50,228 nt of DNA from the NCBI GenBank assembly GCA_012840085.1, contig DUMB01000050.1, positions 1 to 50,228 of the forward strand. Reading direction: 5' to 3'. Of the stretch, positions 8,236 through 17,325 are shown one piece after another. A program made the position numbers and the translations under genes. The stretch comes from Clostridiaceae bacterium. GTDB lineage: Bacteria; Bacillota; Clostridia; Acetivibrionales; DUMB01. Below the pieces are notes generated by a model, which had not been told where the DNA came from, searched no databases, and saw only the letters and a program-made list of their open reading frames with translations. Within the stretch, counting starts at the first letter, position 1, and each line of letters starts with the position of its first letter.

Positions 8236-8928
8236 TTAATACTTTCTGCCTGTTGCAATTACGGCCGCCACAACCTTCGCTGCTCCTGCTTTCTTTAGTA
8301 CTTTACTGCATTCATCAATTGTAGAACCCGTGGTCATTACGTCGTCAACAAGTAGTATATTTTTATTTCGAATTGCGTCCTCGCTGCGTACCTTAAAAGC
8401 ACCCTTTAAATTTTCAAGCCTGTCTTTCCTGTTCAACAGGCTCTGGCTGCCTGTGTCTTTTGTTCTTATGAGCAGGCTTGAACTTTCCCTTAGCCCTAAC
8501 TCCTTGCTTAATACCTTTGATATCAGGAGTGATTGATTATATCCTCTTCTTCTCTCCTTATTTTTGTGTAGTGGTACACTCATTATTAAATCAAAATCAC
8601 TTATTTTTATAGTTTTCTTTATCCTGTCAGCTAGAATTTTCCCAAATGTTCTGTAATAAGAAGACCTGTTATAAAATTTATATCGGACAATTGAGCTTTT
8701 TACAACACTATTATATTGGTACACACATATAATGCCATCATACCAGTTTTTCCGTGACCAGAATTTTCTTGACCTTATATCCATATCATCAATGAATGAC
8801 ACTTCCTTGATGCAATCTGCACAAATTTCAACATTAACATTAATGCTCAGGACTTTTCCGCAAAATATACATTTAGGTGGGAATAAAAGTCTTGCAAGAA
8901 TGTTCAGAAACCTTTCGATTGCCCTCAC
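8236..8928 (-). CDS. comFC: ComFC-like phosphoribosyltransferase-fold protein
   Basis: ComF family protein associated with DNA uptake and recombination. The N-terminal FPPKCIFCGKVL...CADC pair is the family's small zinc site; the C-terminal half is a PRTase fold with the PRPP-binding loop ILLVDDVMTTGSTIDECS near residue 190 and the conserved RRGYNQS motif. GTG 8928 is chosen because GTGA overlaps the recD2 stop by 4 bases, the usual translational coupling; the frame extends to TTG 8943. About 230 residues, full length. It neighbours flagellar genes as in Bacillus, where comF lies upstream of yvyF-flgM. Confidence 0.92.
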   Translation of the reverse strand: MRAIERFLNILARLLFPPKCIFCGKVLSINVNVEICADCIKEVSFIDDMDIRSRKFWSRKNWYDGIICVYQYNSVVKSSIVRYKFYNRSSYYRTFGKILADRIKKTIKISDFDLIMSVPLHKNKERRRGYNQSLLISKVLSKELGLRESSSLLIRTKDTGSQSLLNRKDRLENLKGAFKVRSEDAIRNKNILLVDDVMTTGSTIDECSKVLKKAGAAKVVAAVIATGRKY

Positions 8929-11162
8929 CTTCCATCCTGCCAAAACTCTGCTCCAAGCCTTTGAAGTTTCTCAGCTAGACCGGAATATCTGAGCGTTTCC
9001 CTGTCGTTATTTACCATCTCAATCACAACGTCAGCATCTCCTACAAGGACAACAAGTTCCTTTGCCCTTGTTATTGCTGTATAGAGCAAATTTCGGGTCA
9101 TCAGCATGCTGGGACCTGCAAAAGCAGGCATTATCACTACAGGGAATTCACTGCCCTGGCTTTTGTGTACTGTAACCGCATAAGCCAGCTCCAGTTCATC
9201 GAGGATACTGAAGTCATATTCCACGATTCTTTCATCCTCAAAAAGTACTGTCAGCACCTGTTCTTCTACATCAATATACTGAATTGTTCCTGTATCACCG
9301 TTAAACACACCTGTTCCGTCGCAGTTCAAATCACTGGACTTTATCCACCTCAGATTGTAGTTGTTCTTTATCTGCATCACACGGTCTCCTTCACGAAATA
9401 TGCAGTCTCTGAACACCTTCTCACTCTTGGCTTTTCCTGGCGGATTCAAAGCCTTTTGCAGCTCGGTATTCAAATTTTTTACACCGGTCAAACCTTTTTT
9501 CATCGGCGTAAGCACCTGTATATGTTTCATAGGATCGTACCCATATGTGGCAGGAAGCCGCTTGGTGCAAAGTTCCACTATTGTATTGACAATACTGCTG
9601 CCGGTATTCCGGCTTATAAAATAAAAATCACCGTCTTTGACATTCATCAGCGGAGCTTCTCCCCTGTTTACCCTATGGGCATTCAATACAATCATACTTT
9701 TTTGTGCCTGTCTGAATATCTCTGTGAGCCTGACAGTCTTGATCAGTTTACTTGTAATTATATCCTTTAGGACATTTCCGGGACCGACCGAAGGAAGCTG
9801 GTTAACATCTCCCACGAGAATAAGCCGGGTCCCAGGCCTTAAAGCCTTGAGAAGGTGATTCATCAGCAATATATCCATCATTGACATTTCATCTATTATC
9901 ACTACGTCGGCTTCGACAGGGTCATCAGCATTTTTTTGAAATACCAGCTCTTCATCCTCTCCCACATATCCTATTTCAAGGAGCCTGTGTATGGTTTTGG
10001 CCTCATATCCGGTAGCCTCCGTCATCCTCTTTGCTGCCCTGCCTGTTGGAGCTGCAAGTGCTATTCTGTTTCCTTCCGCGCCCAACAGGCGGATGATTGT
10101 TTTTATTATAGTTGTCTTCCCTGTGCCAGGACCTCCCGTAATTACTAGCACACCGCTTGTCATTGCCGCTTTTATGGCTTCCTTTTGCATATCTGCCAAT
10201 ATTATGCCGTCTTCCTGCTGCATTCTCTCTATCCTGTCATTAAAGCCGTCAATGTCATATTTCAGGCTCAGGCTTGCCAATTCCAGGAGCTTGCGTGATA
10301 CATTCATTTCAGCATTGTAAAATGAAGAAAGGTACACTCTTCTGCAGTCTTCACAATTTTCAATATATACAGCTCTGTCCATTACAAGGCTTATAAGTGC
10401 ATCATCTATATTTTCAATGTTAATTTCAAGCAGCTTTGCCGTATAATTCAGCAACATTTCGCTGGTAAGAAAAGTATGGCCGGCAGCGGCAGCCTGTGAA
10501 AGCACGTATTTAATACCGCTGCAAATCCTGTATTTTGATGTTGGCTCTATTCCCAGGTTCTTTGCAATCCTGTCGGCTGTCTTAAAACCTATGCCAAATA
10601 TTTCGTCAGCCAGCCTGTAAGGATTCTTTTTTATTTCCTCAATTGTTCTGTCACCGAATACTTTATATATCTTTGCAGAATAGCTGGGACTTATACCATA
10701 CTCCTGCAAAAACATAACAACATTTTTCAGTTCCCTTTGTTCATTAAAGGCTTGTCCTATTTTTAAAGCTTTTTCAAGGCTTATGCCCTTTATCTCAGAC
10801 AGTTTTTCAGGATTGAACTGTACTATATCAATTGCCTTATCCCCGAACTTCTCCACAATTTTTTTAGCAGTAGCCGGTCCTACACCCTTTATTATCCCTG
10901 AAGCAAGATATCTCTCCATGGCATCAACCGTCTGGGGAAGCTTTTTTTCATAAAACTCCACCTTCAACTGTTCACCATAATCCGGATGGGTCACCCATCT
11001 GCCTGTAACCTTTACTGTCTCGCCTTCATTGATAAAGGGCATATATCCTACTGTTGTTATCAATCTTCTATTGCATCGGATATCACAAACCACATATCCA
11101 TTAGTTTCGTTTCTGAAAATAACTTCTTCTATTGTTCCTTCCAGCGTTATTTTTTCATCCAT
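8925..11162 (-). CDS. recD2: RecD2 family ATP-dependent 5'-3' DNA helicase
   Basis: SF1B helicase acting in DNA repair and replication-fork maintenance without RecBC. The 745 residues begin with an OB-like domain (LEGTIEEVIFRNETNGYVV), followed by helix-hairpin-helix segments (GIIKGVGPATAKKIVEKFGD and AYRL..EIFGIGFKTADRIA). Walker A GGPGTGKTTIIK is near residue 340, Walker B VVIIDEMSMMD near 415, and motif V/VI AYAVTVHKSQGSEFP and LLYTAITRAKELVVLVG near the C-terminus. The length matches RecD2 rather than short RecD. Start ATG 11162. Coupled to comFC by a 4-base overlap. Confidence 0.95.
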   Translation of the reverse strand: MDEKITLEGTIEEVIFRNETNGYVVCDIRCNRRLITTVGYMPFINEGETVKVTGRWVTHPDYGEQLKVEFYEKKLPQTVDAMERYLASGIIKGVGPATAKKIVEKFGDKAIDIVQFNPEKLSEIKGISLEKALKIGQAFNEQRELKNVVMFLQEYGISPSYSAKIYKVFGDRTIEEIKKNPYRLADEIFGIGFKTADRIAKNLGIEPTSKYRICSGIKYVLSQAAAAGHTFLTSEMLLNYTAKLLEINIENIDDALISLVMDRAVYIENCEDCRRVYLSSFYNAEMNVSRKLLELASLSLKYDIDGFNDRIERMQQEDGIILADMQKEAIKAAMTSGVLVITGGPGTGKTTIIKTIIRLLGAEGNRIALAAPTGRAAKRMTEATGYEAKTIHRLLEIGYVGEDEELVFQKNADDPVEADVVIIDEMSMMDILLMNHLLKALRPGTRLILVGDVNQLPSVGPGNVLKDIITSKLIKTVRLTEIFRQAQKSMIVLNAHRVNRGEAPLMNVKDGDFYFISRNTGSSIVNTIVELCTKRLPATYGYDPMKHIQVLTPMKKGLTGVKNLNTELQKALNPPGKAKSEKVFRDCIFREGDRVMQIKNNYNLRWIKSSDLNCDGTGVFNGDTGTIQYIDVEEQVLTVLFEDERIVEYDFSILDELELAYAVTVHKSQGSEFPVVIMPAFAGPSMLMTRNLLYTAITRAKELVVLVGDADVVIEMVNNDRETLRYSGLAEKLQRLGAEFWQDGR

Positions 11163-11243
11163 AGCTCATTACCTTTTGCAAATATTAATAAAAATATTAT
11201 ACATCAAAATCAGTATATATTAATTTTACAAATAAAACCAGTG

Positions 11244-11591
11244 CTAGTCAAAATCCGAGAATACCTTCTCCTTTTCTTCGTTGTCCAGGACCTCCATATG
11301 AATATAAAAATCTTTCAGTCTGTCCAGAATTTCAAGCGTGCCGTCCTTCGACCCAAGATCTACAACTGTAAGCTTTCCATCAGTCGAAAATTCTCTTACA
11401 GTATTTCCTGTAAAAATATTTCTGATTATACCTTCAATAATATCCTCTGAATCCTTTACCATAAGTACCATTTTTATTTTTCCATTACCTTTTTTGACCT
11501 TAGCTGGAATGAGACTGAATATACTTACAGCAAGACTTAGCAGTCCGTAAACTGCCAATACGCACACAATAAACAGTATCACATCTTCCAA
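11244..11591 (-). CDS. Small membrane-anchored protein, GT2-like fragment
   Basis: 115 residues, start TTG 11591 with GGGGAG 8 bases upstream. Residues 4-30 form one hydrophobic membrane segment (ILFIVCVLAVYGLLSLAVSI); the rest is cytoplasmic or external and soluble. The soluble part resembles the first beta-alpha units of a family 2 glycosyltransferase: KMVLMVKDSEDIIEGIIRNI and LTVVDLGSKDGTLEILDRL, the latter like the family's VDdgSkDgT motif. No DXD or acceptor domain follows, so catalysis is unlikely. It could be a conserved small regulatory protein rather than a decayed gene, since frame and ribosome site are intact. Function unknown. Confidence 0.7.
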   Translation of the reverse strand: MEDVILFIVCVLAVYGLLSLAVSIFSLIPAKVKKGNGKIKMVLMVKDSEDIIEGIIRNIFTGNTVREFSTDGKLTVVDLGSKDGTLEILDRLKDFYIHMEVLDNEEKEKVFSDFD

Positions 11592-11655
11592 CTTTATCTC
11601 CCCTTTTCGGTCTTCATACCTTCATACTATGAAAAACCGAGGGCAAATGTGCAAA

Positions 11656-11720
11656 AAGACAACAGGGACGGTTCTTTTGTCTGGCTAATCAGCCAGACAA
11701 AAAACCGTCCCCGTTGTCTT
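11656..11720. repeat. Long inverted repeat, GGGACGG-type dispersed element
   Basis: Two arms of about 30 nt (11656-11686 and 11691-11720) pair almost perfectly around a 4-base loop; each arm contains AGGGACGGTT or its complement and GTCTGGCT/AGCCAGAC. It lies 23 bp after the metK stop and could stop transcription from either side. The GACAACAGGGACGGTTCT wording resembles dispersed palindromic elements I know from clostridial genomes; a half-arm copy appears at 25329-25342. Confidence 0.85.
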
Positions 11721-11743
11721 CCTCAAGCTTGTCCAACCACAAT

Positions 11744-12928
11744 TTATACTTGCTTTTTCAATATTTCAGCCATATCTGTTCTTTCCCATGTAAAGTCAGG
11801 ATCTTGCCTGCCAAAATGGCCATAAGCCGCAGTTTTTCTATATATAGGTCTTCTCAGATCCAGCTTCTTTATAATTCCTGCAGGCCTGAGGTCAAAATTG
11901 TCGTTGATCAGTTTTATAATCCTTTCATCAGATACAACACCTGTTCCAAAAGTGTCAACCATTATTGAAACAGGACGTGCCACGCCTATTGCATAAGCAA
12001 TCTGAACTTCGCACTTTTTGGCAAGGCCTGCGGCTACAATATTCTTTGCGACATAGCGTGCAGCATAAGCCGCAGAACGGTCAACCTTTGTTGGGTCCTT
12101 TCCTGAGAATGCTCCCCCGCCATGCCTTGCATATCCGCCATAAGTGTCAACTATAATCTTCCTGCCTGTCAGGCCCGAATCCCCCTGCGGTCCTCCGATA
12201 ACAAACCTTCCTGTCGGGTTCACGAGTATTTTCGTGTTTTTGTCAATCAGTTCCTGAGGTATTACCGGTTTTATTACCTGTTCAATAATATCCCTTTCGA
12301 TGGTATCATGGCTCACTTCAGGAGTATGTTGCGTTGATATCAGTATAGTTTCGACTCTTACAGGCTTGCCGTCCTCATACTCAATTGTAACCTGCGATTT
12401 ACCGTCAGGTCTCACATAATCCAAAATATTGTTCTTTCTGACTTCCGCCAGCCTTTTAGTCAGCTTGTGTGCAAATGAAATAGGCATAGGCATCAGCTCT
12501 GGTGTCTCATCACATGCATATCCAAACATCATTCCCTGATCTCCTGCACCAATGGCTTCAATCTCCGCACTGTCCAATTCACCTTTTCTTGCCTCCAGGG
12601 CATTATTAACGCCTATTGCTATGTCACTGGACTGTTCGTCTATTGACGTTATAACGGCGCAGGTTTCACAATCAAATCCATACTTCGCCCTGTCATATCC
12701 AATTTCCTTTATAGTGCTTCTCACTATTTTGGGTATGTCTACATAGCAAGTCGTTGAAATTTCTCCCATAACTAAAACCAATCCGGTTGTGACAGCTGTC
12801 TCGCAAGCAACCCTGCCCATAGGATCTTCCGATATAATAGCGTCAAGCACCGCATCAGATATCTGGTCGCAAATTTTATCCGGGTGTCCTTCAGTAACCG
12901 ATTCAGAAGTAAATAGTTTCTTTGCCAT
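11744..12928 (-). CDS. metK: S-adenosylmethionine synthetase
   Basis: Makes S-adenosylmethionine from methionine and ATP. The 394-residue protein shows every family signature: [20 protein letters not shown] at the N-terminus, [12 protein letters not shown] near residue 115, [20 protein letters not shown] near 240 and [19 protein letters not shown] near 260. Full length, ATG 12928 with AGGAGA upstream. It is preceded by a SAM-I riboswitch with terminator (12975-13122), so SAM should shut off its own synthesis. Downstream is the inverted repeat at 11656-11720. Confidence 0.99.
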   Translation of the reverse strand: MAKKLFTSESVTEGHPDKICDQISDAVLDAIISEDPMGRVACETAVTTGLVLVMGEISTTCYVDIPKIVRSTIKEIGYDRAKYGFDCETCAVITSIDEQSSDIAIGVNNALEARKGELDSAEIEAIGAGDQGMMFGYACDETPELMPMPISFAHKLTKRLAEVRKNNILDYVRPDGKSQVTIEYEDGKPVRVETILISTQHTPEVSHDTIERDIIEQVIKPVIPQELIDKNTKILVNPTGRFVIGGPQGDSGLTGRKIIVDTYGGYARHGGGAFSGKDPTKVDRSAAYAARYVAKNIVAAGLAKKCEVQIAYAIGVARPVSIMVDTFGTGVVSDERIIKLINDNFDLRPAGIIKKLDLRRPIYRKTAAYGHFGRQDPDFTWERTDMAEILKKQV

Positions 12929-12974
12929 AGTTTTCAGCTCTCCTTTTGTATTACAAATCTATTAATTCAGGCGA

Positions 12975-13003
12975 TAAAAAAACCTCTTTTAATGAAGAGG
13001 TTT
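12975..13003 (-). terminator. Riboswitch terminator before metK
   Basis: Minus-strand AAACCTCTTCATTAAAAGAGGTTTTTTTAT forms an 8-9 bp stem followed by a T run, directly after the S-box aptamer and 46 bp before the metK ATG; the standard intrinsic terminator of an S-box expression platform. Confidence 0.9.
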
Positions 13004-13004
13004 A

Positions 13005-13122
13005 TTTATCACTCCTCATCTCTCAGAATTTTTTCATTCTGCAGGAATTGGCACCGCTACTCATCCTTGAGCCGGTTGCCGGGTTTCATTGGGCCCAGTC
13101 CCTCCACCTCTCTTGATAAGGC
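13005..13122 (-). promoter_or_regulatory. SAM-I (S-box) riboswitch aptamer
   Basis: The minus strand shows the S-box core in order: CTTATCAAGAGAGGTGGAGG, then ACTGGGCCCAATGAAACCC, GGCAACC, GGTGCCAATTCC, GATGAG, closing with TGATAA to pair with TTATCA of P1. SAM binding stabilises P1 and frees the terminator at 12975-13003. Its location before metK is canonical. Confidence 0.97.
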
Positions 13123-13338
13123 TTTTTCCTTATTAATTTTTCAATCTTTTTATTTTTTACGTTTTATTTTTCTACATTTTCAATCAAAATCTCTCAAAAT
13201 GATTTTGCCTTTATTGAGATTAATTGTGCTTTTATTAAGCTTTACTAATTACTTTTGCTATTAATCTATATAATTACTTTTGCTAATAATCTTTATTTTA
13301 GCCTTTTTTAAAATTGTACTTCTACAGTTATATAAGTA
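13123..13338. repeat. ftsH-metK gap with degenerate tandem repeat
   Basis: Very AT-rich gap between the ftsH stop and the S-box. A perfect 15-bp repeat (TAATTACTTTTGCTA) lies at 13246-13260 and 13271-13285, with weaker related units on both sides. The metK promoter should be here; a weak minus-strand TTGAAA / TAAAAA pair exists but is not convincing. Confidence 0.5.
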
Positions 13339-15156
13339 TTACGAGTTAGCAAATATTTCCTCGAACTCTGCTCCTTCTATCTTTTCCTTCTCAAGGAGCG
13401 CTTCAGCTACTTTATGCAGCTTGTTTATATTCTCCTTAAGCACCGAAATTGTCTTCTGGTATGCAGTATCAATAATATTCTTAACTTCATTGTCTATCGC
13501 TGCAGCAACTTCTTCACTGTAATTTCTTGCGTGGGCAAAATCACGGCCTATAAATATCTCATCGTTTTCATCGCCAAATACAAGATTACCAAGCTTATCG
13601 CTCATACCGTATTTAGTTATCATATTTCTTGCCACAGTATTTGCCTGTTTAAGGTCATTATACGCACCTGTGCTTACTTCTCCAAGAACTATTTCCTCTG
13701 CAGCTCTTCCGCCAAGTGCTATAATAATACTCTCAAGAAGCTGGCTCTTTGTTTGATAACTCTTATCCTCATCAGGCTTAAACAGTGTATAACCGCCAGC
13801 CCTGCCTGAAGGTATGATTGATACCCTGTCAACCTTGTCGGTGCTCGACACTACTTTTACAGTTATAGCATGGCCTGCTTCATGGTATGCTGTAAGTCTC
13901 TTTTCCTTCTCATTCATTACCCTGCTTTTCTTTTCAGGTCCGACAACTACCTTAAATACAGCTTCCTTTATTTCTTTCATTGTTATTTGTTTCTTGTTTT
14001 CCCTTGCCGCAAGCAAAGCAGCTTCGTTGAGAAGATTCTCAAGGTCTGCCCCGGTGAATCCAGGCGTGATTTTTGCCAATTCAGACAATTGTACATCAGG
14101 ACCCAGCGGCTTCCCTCTTGCATGTACCTTTAATATTTCTTCCCTGCCCTTAATATCCGGAAGTCCTACAAAAACTCTTCTGTCAAATCTTCCGGGTCTT
14201 AACAACGCCGGGTCAAGAATATCCGGTCTGTTAGTGGCAGCAAGTACAATTACACCTTCATTTACGCCAAATCCATCCATCTCAACAAGCAGCTGGTTGA
14301 GAGTCTGCTCACGTTCGTCATGTCCGCCTCCAAGGCCGGCCCCTCTGTGTCTTCCTACTGCATCAATCTCATCTATGAAAACTATACATGGAGAATTTTT
14401 CTTCGCCTGTTCAAACAAGTCCCTTACTCTTGAAGCACCAACACCTACAAACATTTCAACAAAATCAGAACCGCTTATGCTGAAGAACGGTACACCGGCT
14501 TCTCCTGAAACAGCTTTTGCCAGGAGTGTCTTACCTGTACCCGGAGGTCCAACCAAAAGAACTCCTTTCGGTATTCTGGCACCAAGGTCAATAAACTTCT
14601 TGGGCTGCTTAAGAAATTCAACTATCTCCTTCAGTTCTTCCTTTTCCTCATCTGCTCCTGCCACATCCTCAAATGTAACCTTTTTCTTGTCATCTATGGT
14701 CATTTTAGCCCTGCTCTTGCCGAAGGACATAACTCTGCCTCCGCCGCCTCCCTGAGACTGCTGCAGGAAAAATACCCAAAACAATACAAATATAATTATA
14801 AAACCTACCGTCGGCAGTATGGCAACCCACCAGGGTGCAGATGGTGGCGGCTGTGTCCTGAGCTGAATCTGATTGTTCTTTGCAGGTTCAGAAACTTCTT
14901 CCATGAACTGTCCGATGTCTGGTATATAAATTACATATTTATTGGTTTTCGAATCCGGACGTGGATTTTCAATAAATTCAACAATAGCTTTATCGCCTTC
15001 AAGCAATATAGTATTAATGTTATTATTCTGTATACCGATTAATAAATCCGTATAGTTCAATTCCATCGGGTTATCGTTGCCCTGATAAAAGCTCAGTACA
15101 ATCAGAACTATTACAAAAAGTACTATATAAAAACTCAAACCCTTGAAGTATTTCAA
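13339..15156 (-). CDS. ftsH: ATP-dependent zinc metalloprotease FtsH
   Basis: Membrane AAA+ protease that degrades misfolded membrane proteins and short-lived regulators. Two membrane spans flank a small external domain (residues about 5-24 and 110-132). Walker [13 protein letters not shown] is near residue 205, Walker [16 protein letters not shown] near 260, the SRH region [20 protein letters not shown] near 310, and the zinc site HEAGH near 430. The 605 residues are a full FtsH. The start is TTG 15156 ([13 protein letters not shown]) preceded by GAGGAGGGAG. The position next to tilS and hpt is the classic tilS-hpt-ftsH cluster of Firmicutes. Confidence 0.98.
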   Translation of the reverse strand: MKYFKGLSFYIVLFVIVLIVLSFYQGNDNPMELNYTDLLIGIQNNNINTILLEGDKAIVEFIENPRPDSKTNKYVIYIPDIGQFMEEVSEPAKNNQIQLRTQPPPSAPWWVAILPTVGFIIIFVLFWVFFLQQSQGGGGGRVMSFGKSRAKMTIDDKKKVTFEDVAGADEEKEELKEIVEFLKQPKKFIDLGARIPKGVLLVGPPGTGKTLLAKAVSGEAGVPFFSISGSDFVEMFVGVGASRVRDLFEQAKKNSPCIVFIDEIDAVGRHRGAGLGGGHDEREQTLNQLLVEMDGFGVNEGVIVLAATNRPDILDPALLRPGRFDRRVFVGLPDIKGREEILKVHARGKPLGPDVQLSELAKITPGFTGADLENLLNEAALLAARENKKQITMKEIKEAVFKVVVGPEKKSRVMNEKEKRLTAYHEAGHAITVKVVSSTDKVDRVSIIPSGRAGGYTLFKPDEDKSYQTKSQLLESIIIALGGRAAEEIVLGEVSTGAYNDLKQANTVARNMITKYGMSDKLGNLVFGDENDEIFIGRDFAHARNYSEEVAAAIDNEVKNIIDTAYQKTISVLKENINKLHKVAEALLEKEKIEGAEFEEIFANS

Positions 15157-15297
15157 ACAACTCCCTCCTCAGTGAGCATAAGCTGATTTTGTAAGTAAAA
15201 CACTTACTGCTTTCCAAAAATCTATTTCTACAAAATCTGTTTCTCCTTAATAGTCAATTAACTGTACCATATTATGGGTCAACAAAGTTATTATATT

Positions 15298-15326
15298 ATA
15301 TTAACATAAACAGATATAAAACACAA
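15298..15326 (-). promoter_or_regulatory. Possible sigma-A promoter of ftsH
   Basis: TTGTGT (15326-15321), 17-nt spacer, TAATAT (15303-15298) on the minus strand, overlapping the first bases after the hpt stop region; other -10-like words (TATAAT) follow. A separate ftsH promoter is plausible in the 176-bp gap. Confidence 0.4.
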
Positions 15327-15332
15327 TAAAAT

Positions 15333-15872
15333 TTAGCCCTTAATAACGGAAGGCTTCAAAGTGCAAATATCCGGCAAATTGCGATACTTGCCCGCATAAT
15401 CCAGTCCATAACCTACTATAAACTCATCTGGAACCACTATGCCTTCATAATCTATTTCTATTTCAATCTTTCTCCTGGATGGTTTGTCAAAAGCCGTACA
15501 AATCTTTACACTCAAAGGCTTTCTTGTACTTAGCAGCTCTTTGAGATGCTTCAGTGTCAGTCCTGTGTCCACCAGGTCCTCCACTATAAGCACATGCTTG
15601 CCTGTAATATCAACATCCAAATCCTTAATTATTCTTACAACTCCCGAGGACTCCGTAGCAGAACCGTAACTTGAGACAGATATAAAGTCCACATCAACCG
15701 GAATGGTTATTTCCCGCATCAAATCTGCCAGGAAAATAAATCCTCCTTTTAAAACCCCTACAATGACAAGTTGCTTGTCTTTATAATCGCTGGATATCCT
15801 CTTACCGAGTTCCTTAACTTTTTCGGCTATTTGGCGTCTGTCCACCAATATTTTCTCAATGTCCCCCAGCAT
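15333..15872 (-). CDS. hpt: Hypoxanthine phosphoribosyltransferase
   Basis: Salvages hypoxanthine and guanine to IMP and GMP using PRPP. 179 residues from ATG 15872 (MLGDIEKILVDRRQIAEKVK); the in-frame ATG at 15884 is part of the ATGGAGGT ribosome site and is rejected. Motifs: LKGGFIFLADL (loop I), VSSYGSATESSG (flexible loop), the PRPP loop HVLIVEDLVDTGLTLKHL near residue 100, and the C-terminal VVPDEFIVGYGLDYAGKYRNLP purine site region. Usual length. It lies between tilS and ftsH, as in Bacillus. Confidence 0.97.
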   Translation of the reverse strand: MLGDIEKILVDRRQIAEKVKELGKRISSDYKDKQLVIVGVLKGGFIFLADLMREITIPVDVDFISVSSYGSATESSGVVRIIKDLDVDITGKHVLIVEDLVDTGLTLKHLKELLSTRKPLSVKICTAFDKPSRRKIEIEIDYEGIVVPDEFIVGYGLDYAGKYRNLPDICTLKPSVIKG

Positions 15873-15912
15873 GTCTACCTCCATAAATAAATGGGAAATA
15901 AATATTTCTTGT

Positions 15913-17313
15913 TTATGTTAAAAAATATATTAACTTCAACACAGTTTTAGTATTTTCAGTTACTTTAAATTTATCACTTATTTTATATCCTATAACCCAC
16001 ACAATTTCATTGCCTTGTGCAATTAGCGGTATATTATCTCTTTTGTGCCTGGGAATTTTATTATCAATAAAATATTCCTTCAATTTTTTGGTACCGTTTG
16101 ATTTATAAGGTTTGAAAACATCTCCATCTTTACGGTTTCTTATATATATACCCATTTTTAGGGTATCATAATCAAAATACTGTACCAGTGAATTATACCT
16201 CATATTTCCATTTTGCTCAATAGCAGAGGGTTTTTTTTCTATAAAAGCTTTAATTCCGGCACCTATTTCCGGCACCAGCGTAACGCCGGGAATGTTGATC
16301 TCACTGCAAAAGGGTTTCGTCTTAACATCATTGACAGCGGTACCGATTATCAAGTGATTATATGACTTTAAAGCCTTCAGTTCGCCGGGAAGATGTATTT
16401 CAGCACCTGTTCTTCCTTTTTCCCATAATTGCAGTACTTTCTCTATGTGTACGCTTTCTATACCCTTTAAGCTTCCCGTCAGATTTTTGACGGCATTGCG
16501 TATGATGCGACGTTTTACAGCAATATGACAGTTATTGAAAATCCCGGCATCAATGGTTATAGAATCTTTATCAGCCTCAATCAGGCACTCATTGTATAAG
16601 CGCGTCACATTTTCATCAATATAGTCAAGTTCGTCCTTCAGCAGCACAGACATTTTCCATAAATTATCCTGAATATCTATATCAAACATTTTATTTATGG
16701 ATGGAATCAAATCAAGCCGGACTTTATTTCTGGTGTAAATTGAAACCAGATTGGTGCTGTCTGTACGGGGATTCAGGGAATGCTGCCTGCAATAACTCTC
16801 AATATCCTCTCTGCGGACATCAAGCAGCGGCCTGATTATTTTGCCACGCATATATTCGATTCCCTTAAGACCGTCAAGACCCGAACCGCGAATGATATTC
16901 ATCAGCACAGTTTCAGCCTGATCATTTCTATTATGGGCAACTGCTATCTTTGAAGCGCCGGTTTCCCCGGCTACCTCCTCAAACTTGCGGTATCTGGCCT
17001 CACGTCCTGCCTCCTCCAGGGATATTCCTTTCTTAGAGGCAAGGTCTTGTACATCAATAGAAAAAAAGTGAGCTGGTATTTCCAGCTTCTCGCACAGCTC
17101 TTTTACGTACTTCTCATCTTCTTCAGATTCCGCCCCCCGAAGCATGTGGTTGATATGAACGGCATGAAGCTTAATCTGTAATCTTTCACGCAATGTATAA
17201 AGCACATGAAGAAGGCAGACAGAATCAGGTCCGCCTGAAACTCCAACGACAACGCTATCCCCGTTATTAATAAGGTGGTATTTGTTTATCGTATCCAATA
17301 CTTTCTCAATCAT
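15913..17313 (-). CDS. tilS: tRNA(Ile)-lysidine synthase TilS
   Basis: Converts C34 of the CAU-anticodon isoleucine tRNA to lysidine, allowing AUA decoding; essential. The PP-loop VVGVSGGPDSVCLLHVL is at residues 22-38, followed by the family segments AVHINHMLRGAESEEDE, AVAHNRNDQAETVLMNIIRG and IIRPLLDVRREDIESYC. The C-terminal TilS_C domain (MGIYIRNRKDGDVFKPYKSN) is present. 466 residues, full length. ATG 17313 is preceded by GGGGATAAA, 12 bp after dnaB. Confidence 0.97.
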   Translation of the reverse strand: MIEKVLDTINKYHLINNGDSVVVGVSGGPDSVCLLHVLYTLRERLQIKLHAVHINHMLRGAESEEDEKYVKELCEKLEIPAHFFSIDVQDLASKKGISLEEAGREARYRKFEEVAGETGASKIAVAHNRNDQAETVLMNIIRGSGLDGLKGIEYMRGKIIRPLLDVRREDIESYCRQHSLNPRTDSTNLVSIYTRNKVRLDLIPSINKMFDIDIQDNLWKMSVLLKDELDYIDENVTRLYNECLIEADKDSITIDAGIFNNCHIAVKRRIIRNAVKNLTGSLKGIESVHIEKVLQLWEKGRTGAEIHLPGELKALKSYNHLIIGTAVNDVKTKPFCSEINIPGVTLVPEIGAGIKAFIEKKPSAIEQNGNMRYNSLVQYFDYDTLKMGIYIRNRKDGDVFKPYKSNGTKKLKEYFIDNKIPRHKRDNIPLIAQGNEIVWVIGYKISDKFKVTENTKTVLKLIYFLT

Positions 17314-17325
17314 TTTATCCCCGTA

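Noticed and set aside
9165..9770. 201-codon plus-strand frame antisense to recD2
   Set aside because: It lies inside conserved helicase motifs on the opposite strand; the product is Cys/His/Ile-rich with no family resemblance.
13814..14755. 313-codon open frame on the plus strand antisense to ftsH
   Set aside because: It lies wholly within the strongly conserved FtsH coding region; the product is Ser/Pro/Phe-rich as expected from reading conserved codons backwards, with no ribosome site.
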